From CAZYZQ01 sp964652075 (GTDB lineage Bacteria > Bacillota > Clostridia > Oscillospirales > Oscillospiraceae), in assembly GCA_964652075.1 (NCBI GenBank), contig CAZYZQ010000010.1:1-28158 (forward strand): a stretch of 28,158 nucleotides of DNA, read 5' to 3'. The translations under genes were made by a program, and so were the position numbers. Position 1 is the first letter of the stretch, and every line of letters starts with the position of its first letter. Positions 23,207 to 28,158 of the stretch are shown here, piece after piece. The notes beneath the pieces were generated by a model. The model was not told the DNA's origin. It ran no database searches and saw only the letters and a list, made by a program, of their open reading frames with translations.

Positions 23207-23881
23207 ATGGCAACCATCTATATTCTGGAGGACGACCCCGAGATCCGCGAATTGGAAACCTACGCGCTGAAAAACGCCGGTTTTTCGGTACTCGGCTTTG
23301 AAGTTGCCGACAGCTTCTGCGCCGCGCTGCGGCGGGAGCTGCCCGCGCTGGCCCTGATGGACATTATGCTCCCCGGGGAGGACGGGCTGTCCGTGCTCGG
23401 CAAGCTGCGCGCAGATCCCGCGACCGCCGAGCTGCCCGTGATCCTCGTGACCGCAAAATCGACCGAGCTCGACACGGTGCGCGGCTTCGATCTCGGCGCG
23501 GACGACTATCTTGCCAAGCCGTTCGGCGTGATGGAGCTGGTCAGCCGTGTCAAGGCGCGCCTGCGGAAATCCGCCGCCGCGCCGCTGCACTGCGGCAGCA
23601 TCTCGCTCTCTGAAGAACGCCATCAGGTGACGGTCGACGGCCAGCCCTGCGACCTGACCTATAAGGAATTTGCGCTGCTGCGCCTGCTGCTCTCCAGCCC
23701 GGGCCGCGTCTTCTCCCGCGACGCCATCATGGAGCACGTCTGGGGCTATGACTACGAGGGCTACAGCCGGACGCTCGATATGCACATCAAGACGCTGCGT
23801 CAGAAGCTCGGCCCGGCCGGCAAGCAGATCCAGACCGTGCGGAACGTCGGCTTTAAGCTTGACGCGCATGAGGATACGTAA
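23207..23881 (+). CDS. phoP: PhoP/PhoB-type response regulator
   Basis: OmpR/PhoB-family regulator of 224 residues. The receiver domain has the acidic pair E8-D9-D10, phospho-acceptor D52 in MDIMLPGEDG, T82 and K104 in AKPF. The C-terminal winged helix contains LTYKEFALLRLLLSSPGRVFSRDAIMEHVWGYDY and RTLDMHIKTLRQKLG. GGGAGGG precedes ATG 23207. It is directly followed by its kinase. Pho boxes before it and before the phosphate transporter support a phosphate-starvation role, though the sequence alone cannot exclude another signal. Confidence 0.88.
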   Translation: MATIYILEDDPEIRELETYALKNAGFSVLGFEVADSFCAALRRELPALALMDIMLPGEDGLSVLGKLRADPATAELPVILVTAKSTELDTVRGFDLGADDYLAKPFGVMELVSRVKARLRKSAAAPLHCGSISLSEERHQVTVDGQPCDLTYKEFALLRLLLSSPGRVFSRDAIMEHVWGYDYEGYSRTLDMHIKTLRQKLGPAGKQIQTVRNVGFKLDAHEDT

Positions 23882-25177
23882 ATGGAAGAAAAAGTATCGC
23901 TGAGCCTGTTTTATCTCGGGCTTGTTGTCACGCTGATTGCCATTCTGCTCTCCGGCGCCGTCTTCTCGCTGGCTTACCGGGATCAGGTGGAGCAGGATCT
24001 GCAGCGGCAAGGGGAGCTGCTCTCCTGCGCCTACGAGGATCTGCCGGACGATGCCGCCCTGCAAAAATTTGCAACGAACGACCTGCGTATCACGCTCATC
24101 GCCGCCGACGGCGTCGTCCTGTTTGAAAGTCAGGCCAATGCGGATACGATGACAAGCCACCTTGACCGCCCGGAGATCGTACAGGCCCTCGCCACCGGCG
24201 TCGGCGCCGGCCGCCGGACCTCCGATACAATCGGCGCCGTGGAGTATTACTACGCAAAGCGCCAAAGCAACGGCAACGTGCTGCGCATCTCCATGCTCGC
24301 ACAGAGCGTGCTCCAGATCTACGGCCGCGCTGCGCCGTATCTGGTCGGCATTTTCTTCCTGCTGCTCGCGCTCTCCGTTGCGGTCGCCGTCCTGCTCACA
24401 CGCCGCCTGCTGCGCCCGATCCGCCGCCTGCCCGCCATTCTGGACAATCCCGACGCGGGCGCGACCTATCCCGAGCTCGTCCCGCTCGTGCAGGAGCTGC
24501 GCGCCCAGCGCGCCGCCCGCGAGCAGATGCGGCAGGAGTTCACCGCCAACGTCTCGCATGAGCTGAAAACCCCGCTGACCACCATCGGCGGCTATGCGGA
24601 AATGATCGAAACCGGAATGGCGAAGGGCGAGGACGTCGGACGCTTTGCCGGGAAAATCCGGAAAGAGTCCGACCGGATGCTCACCCTGATTACAGATATC
24701 ATCCGCTTGAGCCGTCTGGACGGCGCGCCGGAGGAGCCGCACACTGAGTCTGTGGACCTGCGCGAGATTGCGGACGGCTGCGCCGAAACGCTTGCGCAGA
24801 GCGCGCTTGCGCGCTCCATCCGCATGTCCGTAACCGGCGAGCACACAACCATCACAGGCAATCACAGTGAAATCTGGGAGATTGTCTACAACCTGACCGA
24901 CAACGCAATCCGCTACAACCGCGACGGCGGGTCTGTTGAGCTGATCGTGACGCCGAAGGCCATCACCGTCCGCGACTCCGGCATCGGCATCCCTCCGGAG
25001 CACCAGGCGCGCATTTTTGAGCGTTTCTACCGCGTGGACAAGAGCCACAGCCGCGCAACCGGCGGCACAGGGCTCGGCCTGTCCATTGTCAAGCATGCCG
25101 CCGAACGCAACGGCGCGCAGATCACGCTGCACAGCACCGTCCACATCGGCACCACCATTACAGTGACGTTTCCTTAA
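23882..25177 (+). CDS. phoR: PhoR-type sensor histidine kinase
   Basis: Membrane kinase of 431 residues. Membrane helices lie at about 8-31 and 150-173, enclosing an extracytoplasmic sensor of about 120 residues. The H-box has His226 in VSHELKTPLTT. The catalytic domain has the N-box NLTDNAIRYN, G1 DSGIGIP, F-box IFERFYRVDKSHSR and G2 GGTGLGLSIVK. There is no clear PAS domain between TM2 and the H-box. The ATG directly abuts the stop of the regulator gene, with GAGG eight bases upstream inside it, so the two are co-translated. Confidence 0.9.
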   Translation: MEEKVSLSLFYLGLVVTLIAILLSGAVFSLAYRDQVEQDLQRQGELLSCAYEDLPDDAALQKFATNDLRITLIAADGVVLFESQANADTMTSHLDRPEIVQALATGVGAGRRTSDTIGAVEYYYAKRQSNGNVLRISMLAQSVLQIYGRAAPYLVGIFFLLLALSVAVAVLLTRRLLRPIRRLPAILDNPDAGATYPELVPLVQELRAQRAAREQMRQEFTANVSHELKTPLTTIGGYAEMIETGMAKGEDVGRFAGKIRKESDRMLTLITDIIRLSRLDGAPEEPHTESVDLREIADGCAETLAQSALARSIRMSVTGEHTTITGNHSEIWEIVYNLTDNAIRYNRDGGSVELIVTPKAITVRDSGIGIPPEHQARIFERFYRVDKSHSRATGGTGLGLSIVKHAAERNGAQITLHSTVHIGTTITVTFP

Positions 25178-25190
25178 TCTGCCTCTCACC

Positions 25191-25215
25191 CGCCGCCCAC
25201 CCGGGCGGCGTTTTT
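25191..25215 (+). terminator. Terminator of the two-component operon
   Basis: CGCCGCCC (25191-25198) and GGGCGGCG (25203-25210) with loop ACCC, followed by TTTTT. Confidence 0.9.
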
Positions 25216-25235
25216 ATCATGCCGCGGGGCAGCCG

Positions 25236-25292
25236 TTTTACAAAGATTTTACACGCGTCCACACGCAGATTTTACCGAATCCATGGTATACT
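25236..25292 (+). promoter_or_regulatory. Putative Pho box and promoter of the phosphate transporter
   Basis: TTTTAC occurs at 25236-25241, 25247-25252 and 25270-25275 (offsets 0, +11, +34), identical in spacing to the element before the regulator gene. The last repeat ends 11 bases before TATACT (25287-25292), so it takes the place of a -35 hexamer, as expected for an activator-dependent promoter. Confidence 0.72.
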
Positions 25293-25318
25293 TTTTACAG
25301 AAAGAGGAGGATTCTCGT

Positions 25319-27082
25319 ATGGACGCTTCAACGCTGTTTGCCCTGATCGCCGGCCTTTGCGGCGGGCTGGCCTTTTTCCTGTTCGGCATGAACCTCATGT
25401 CCGGTAGCCTGGAAAAAATCGCCGGCGGCAAATTGGAATCCACGCTGCGCAAGCTGACTTCCAATCCCTTCAAAAGCCTGCTGCTCGGCGCGGGCATCAC
25501 AATTGCAATCCAATCGTCCTCCGCAATGACCGTCATGCTGGTCGGCCTTGTCAACTCCGGCATCATGGATCTCTCCCAGACCATCGGCGTCATTATGGGC
25601 TCGAACATCGGCACAACGCTGACGGCGTGGATCCTGAGCACCGCGGGCATTGAAAGCGAAAACTTCTTTATCCAGCTGCTCAAGCCCGAGAGCTTCGCGC
25701 CCATCTTCGCGCTGATCGGCATTGTGCTCTATATGGTCGGAAAGCAGGGAAAAAAGCGTGATATCGGCACGATCCTCATCGGATTTGCCATCCTGATGAC
25801 CGGCATGGATCTGATGGAAAACGCGGTCTCCCCGCTGGCCGATATGCCGGGCTTCTCCAATCTGCTCACCGCGTTCAACAACCCCCTGCTCGGCGTTCTG
25901 GTCGGCGCGCTCTTCACGGGCGTCATCCAGTCGTCCGCCGCCTCGGTCGGTATTTTACAGGCGCTTGCGCTCACCGGCAGCATCTCCTACGGCATGGCCA
26001 TCCCGATCATTATGGGCCAGAATATCGGCACCTGCGTGACGGCCCTGCTCTCCGCCATCGGCGTCAACCGGAACGCGAAGCGCGTCTCCGTTGTGCATAT
26101 GTCCTTTAACCTGTTCGGTACCGTATTCTGTCTGATTGTATTCTACGCTGCCAATGCGATTTTCCACTTTCCGTTCATCCACGCGCCGATCTCCTCGCTT
26201 GCCATCGCCTGCGTGCACACCATTTTCAATTTTGCAACCACCCTGCTCCTGCTGCCCTTCTCCAACCAGCTGGTGCGTCTGGCCAAACGCATTATCCCGG
26301 ACGGCAAGGGCAATCAGGAAACCGTCATCATCGACGAGCGTCTGATGCTCTCCCCCTCTCTGGCCGTCGCAAAATGTGGTGAGCGCACAGCGGAGATGGC
26401 CGATCTGGCCCTGTCCTCCATGCAGGACTCCATGTCGCTGATTATGGCATATTCCCCCGCTCTGTACGACCGTGTCGAAAGAGCGGAGACACGTCTGGAC
26501 GAGCTGGAGGACGCGCTGGGCGCATTTCTTGTCCAGCTCTCCTCACGGCCGCTTACCGAGGCAGACAGCTCGCGCGTCGGTGAGCTGCTGCACCTGATCA
26601 GCGATCTGGAACGCATCGGCGACCACGCAATCAATATCGCGGAGACGGCCAAACAGCTCGATGCCACCGGGCGGCCGTTCTCCGACTACGCCAAAACGCA
26701 GCTGACCACCTACTTTGCGGCCCTGACCGAGATCCTGACGCTCTCCACGCAGGCCTTCCGCGACAGCGACGCATCCCAGGCAACAAACGTCGAAGCGCTG
26801 GAGGAGGTCATCGACGACCTCACCGTTGAGATCCGCAACCGCCACATCCACCGCCTGCAAACCGGTGCCTGCGAGCCCGCGCTGGCTGTGCCGTTTACCG
26901 ACCTGCTCACAAACTGCGAGCGTGTCTCCGACCACTGCGCCAACATTGCGATCTGCATCCTTCAGGTCAAGAACCCGCAGGTCGCCCTGCACAGCTACAA
27001 CAGCAATTTGAAAACCGCACCAAACGCCGATTTTACAGACGAGTTTTCCAATTATCAGGAAAAATACCGCCTGACAACTTAA
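25319..27082 (+). CDS. Na/Pi cotransporter family protein with PhoU-like domain
   Basis: Membrane phosphate carrier of 587 residues. Two inverted Na/Pi-cotransporter repeats are visible, with QSSSAMTVMLVGLVNSG and QSSAASVGILQALALTG as the paired signature loops, and multiple membrane helices through about residue 320. The C-terminal portion is a cytosolic helical PhoU-like domain (LISDLERIGDHAINIAE, CERVSDHCANIAI). GAGGAGG precedes ATG 25319; an upstream in-frame ATG sits before this site and is less likely. Position behind a Pho box supports induction under phosphate limitation. Uptake is likely, but members may also export Pi. Confidence 0.92.
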   Translation: MDASTLFALIAGLCGGLAFFLFGMNLMSGSLEKIAGGKLESTLRKLTSNPFKSLLLGAGITIAIQSSSAMTVMLVGLVNSGIMDLSQTIGVIMGSNIGTTLTAWILSTAGIESENFFIQLLKPESFAPIFALIGIVLYMVGKQGKKRDIGTILIGFAILMTGMDLMENAVSPLADMPGFSNLLTAFNNPLLGVLVGALFTGVIQSSAASVGILQALALTGSISYGMAIPIIMGQNIGTCVTALLSAIGVNRNAKRVSVVHMSFNLFGTVFCLIVFYAANAIFHFPFIHAPISSLAIACVHTIFNFATTLLLLPFSNQLVRLAKRIIPDGKGNQETVIIDERLMLSPSLAVAKCGERTAEMADLALSSMQDSMSLIMAYSPALYDRVERAETRLDELEDALGAFLVQLSSRPLTEADSSRVGELLHLISDLERIGDHAINIAETAKQLDATGRPFSDYAKTQLTTYFAALTEILTLSTQAFRDSDASQATNVEALEEVIDDLTVEIRNRHIHRLQTGACEPALAVPFTDLLTNCERVSDHCANIAICILQVKNPQVALHSYNSNLKTAPNADFTDEFSNYQEKYRLTT

Positions 27083-27090
27083 TTCGTTCA

Positions 27091-27138
27091 ATCTCCGCGC
27101 CGGCTGCGCCGAATGTGCCGCAGCCGGCGCGGAGATTT
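27091..27138 (+). terminator. Terminator of the phosphate transporter gene
   Basis: Perfect 18-bp arms (27091-27108 and 27119-27136) with a 10-base loop, followed by TTTTG. Confidence 0.93.
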
Positions 27139-27189
27139 TGCTGTGCGCTCCTGTGTCATTTCGCTTACAATTCTTCAAAAAATTGCAAG

Positions 27190-27218
27190 GCATGGTATCG
27201 CCGCATCGGGAAAAGCTA
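27190..27218 (+). promoter_or_regulatory. Possible forespore (sigma-G/F) promoter of the SASP gene
   Basis: GCATG (27190-27194) fits the GHATR -35 of sigma-G. AAAGCTA (27212-27218), 17 bases later, fits CATNMTA at five of seven positions. Weak alone; supported by the SASP gene it precedes. Confidence 0.3.
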
Positions 27219-27263
27219 CGAGTGGTCGGACCAAACAATATTTTTGACAAGGAGAGAAATCAC

Positions 27264-27521
27264 ATGAAAAGCAACAATGGTGCAGTTGTTCCGGAAGCCC
27301 GTGAGGCGCTGGACAAGTTCAAGATGGAGGCCGCTTCCGAGGTTGGCGTCAACCTGAAGAAGGGCTACAACGGCGACCTGACCTCCCGCGAAGCCGGCTC
27401 TGTCGGCGGCCAGATGGTCAAGAACGTGATGCCCGTACGAACTATGAAACACATTCGAAAATGCCGCACTACAGAGGGATATGAAACGACGTTTACATAT
27501 CGGTGCCGGTTGGGGATTTGA
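27264..27521 (+). CDS. Alpha/beta-type small acid-soluble spore protein with altered C-terminus
   Basis: DNA-protecting protein of the spore core. Residues 1-52 follow the family closely: VVPEAREALDKFKMEAASEVGVN, then GYNGDLTSREAGSVGGQMVK. The family normally ends soon after with MVKKMIE-type residues. Here the frame runs into about 30 residues (NVMPVRTMKHIRKCRTTEGY and more, ending RLGI) that look unlike it and contain Cys and Arg. Either the 3' end was replaced by foreign DNA or there is a frameshift near 27430. Start ATG 27264 has AAGGAGAG upstream. The lost segment is short, so the DNA-binding part may still function. Confidence 0.75.
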   Translation: MKSNNGAVVPEAREALDKFKMEAASEVGVNLKKGYNGDLTSREAGSVGGQMVKNVMPVRTMKHIRKCRTTEGYETTFTYRCRLGI

Positions 27522-27589
27522 GACTACACAAACATTGACCAGCTTGGCTCTTCTTGTACTAATATTCATTCAACTGTGCACAAAAATCG

Positions 27590-27928
27590 GTGTTTTCTTT
27601 CATTGGCATTGTTCCCTCTGCTCTACCCTATCTCCTTGACACCCCCGCTGACAAGTTTGTATTCGGTGGTGACCGTCCACTGTCCTATACACAGGTGCGC
27701 AAGATGTGCAATCGTATCAAGCGCGACACGGGCTTCCCCGAGAACATCACGCCCATCCGTTTCCGCACGACAGTCTTGACAGGCCTCTACGACCAGACGA
27801 AGGATATCAAGCTCACGCAGGCGGCGGCAGGACATACAAGTGCGGATATGACACTGAAATACTATGTGAAGGGCCGCGAGAGCACAGCAAGCGCAGCCGC
27901 AGCAGTTGGCGCTGTGTATACGGCGTAA
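27590..27928 (+). pseudogene. 5'-truncated tyrosine recombinase/integrase
   Basis: About 110 C-terminal residues of a phage-type integrase. They run PSALPYLL, then FVFGGDRPLSYTQVRKM, ITPIRFRTTVLTGLYDQ, the GH motif QAAAGHTSADMTL and YYVKGRES with the nucleophile Tyr. The SAM-like DNA-binding domain and the first catalytic Arg are missing. The upstream 70 bases do not encode them in any frame I can see. The HxxR position reads I-R-F-R, which occurs in relatives of this group. It is a remnant and cannot be an active enzyme. It lies directly after the odd SASP 3' end. Confidence 0.85.
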
Positions 27929-28091
27929 AAATTGCAAAATAATTGCAAGCACTCAAGTCCGTTTTCCGTTGCGGCGCAACGGTTTACGAGGTGTCGGCAA
28001 CGCAAAAAATTGCAAAATCCCCCATTTTTCGATAACGAGGTCTTTTCTGGGAAAATTTCCCTGCTCAAAAAATTGTGAAAGTGCAAGAAAA
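27929..28091. other. AT-rich non-coding tail of the integrase remnant
   Basis: No gene is visible. It holds a perfect hairpin CCGTTGC-GGC-GCAACGG (27966-27982), repeated AAAATTGCAAAA-like words and a GGGAAA-A-TTTCCC dyad (28049-28061). It may contain an attachment site of the lost element. Confidence 0.4.
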
Positions 28092-28119
28092 AGCACCAGA
28101 ATCCTCAGATTCGAGTGCT
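28092..28119 (-). terminator. Minus-strand terminator of a gene beyond the right edge
   Basis: Arms 28092-28103 and 28108-28119 pair over 12 positions (one wobble, one mismatch) with loop TGAG on the minus strand, followed by TTTTTC. It implies a leftward gene starting outside the window. Confidence 0.7.
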
Positions 28120-28158
28120 CAAAAGTTGTGCAATCGCAACACTATAGATGCCGGATGC

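Larger units (their letters stand above)
27176..28015. repeat. Repeated CAAAAAATTGCAA flanking the SASP/integrase remnant
   Basis: The 13-base word occurs exactly at 27176-27188 and 28003-28015. A shortened form CAAAAAATTG is at 28066-28075 and a related AAAATTGCAAAA stretch is near 27928. In this GC-rich context exact copies on both sides of the remnant could mark attachment-site cores, but AT-rich words recur easily. Confidence 0.35.

Noticed and set aside
23159..25189. Long open frame of 676 codons antisense to phoP/phoR
   Set aside because: Same reason: both sense genes are unambiguous, with motifs and ribosome-binding sites, and the antisense frame has none.
27535..27561. Promoter-like TTGACC-16-TACTAA before the integrase fragment
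   Set aside because: No ribosome-binding site or intact gene follows and the region is AT-rich, so a chance match is likely.
28092..28119. Second CIRCE-like site (GAGTGCT with AGCAC)
   Set aside because: Arms are imperfect and lack the TTAGCACTC-N9-GAGTGCTAA layout; a minus-strand T-tract makes it a terminator.
28092..28120. Possible tRNA T-arm (GATTCGAGT)
   Set aside because: No cloverleaf, acceptor stem or anticodon arm can be drawn around it.
1..28158. CRISPR arrays, rRNA, insertion sequences with terminal repeats
   Set aside because: No regularly spaced repeats, rRNA motifs or transposase genes were seen on either strand.

Overview
The window comes from a GC-rich (roughly 60%), spore-forming anaerobic Firmicute, most likely a gut member of the Oscillospiraceae. 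I infer this from an alpha/beta-type SASP gene, HrcA/CIRCE control of htpG, a monomeric [FeFe]-hydrogenase, consensus sigma-A promoters and strong GC-rich Rho-independent terminators. The placement rests on sequence style, not on a database search. Nearly all of the window is ordinary chromosomal coding sequence, with recombinase remnants at both ends.

Left end (1-2500): the last codons of a probable large serine recombinase end in a perfect hairpin, followed by endonuclease III (nth). Next comes a decayed sugar-catabolism locus on the minus strand. A chimeric ORF joins the N-terminal domain of a GH32 enzyme to the C-terminal domain of a beta-mannosidase, behind an intact promoter. It is followed by a D-lyxose/mannose isomerase gene interrupted by one in-frame TAA.

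Middle (2600-17600): htpG under a long CIRCE operator; a DUF815 AAA+ ATPase divergent from an ABC-F protein with a degenerate second ATPase site; a GNAT; and a minus-strand run of small membrane protein, tRNA-dihydrouridine synthase, ECF sigma factor, zinc-finger anti-sigma factor, M23 peptidase and NifX-like protein. The plus strand then carries a metallo-beta-lactamase-fold hydrolase with a leader hairpin and an AlkZ-like DNA glycosylase. These are followed by a dCMP deaminase family protein, a secreted copper-amine-oxidase-like/NodB-like protein, and the hydrogenase.

Right half (17600-27140): an acyl-CoA ligase-type enzyme, a TetR regulator and an old-yellow-enzyme/2,4-dienoyl-CoA reductase form a compact candidate catabolic or electron-sink module. 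All three promoters carry a CCG(A/T)CA word between -35 and -10. Then come a zinc-dependent phospholipase C family protein, a PhoP/PhoR-type two-component system and a Na/phosphate cotransporter. The last two promoters share an identical 17-bp element and the same three-repeat spacing, which suggests a small Pho regulon.

Right end (27140-28158): a SASP gene whose 3' end is unlike the family, a 5'-truncated tyrosine recombinase, AT-rich repeats and the terminator of a gene lying beyond the window. This looks like the scar of a mobile element.
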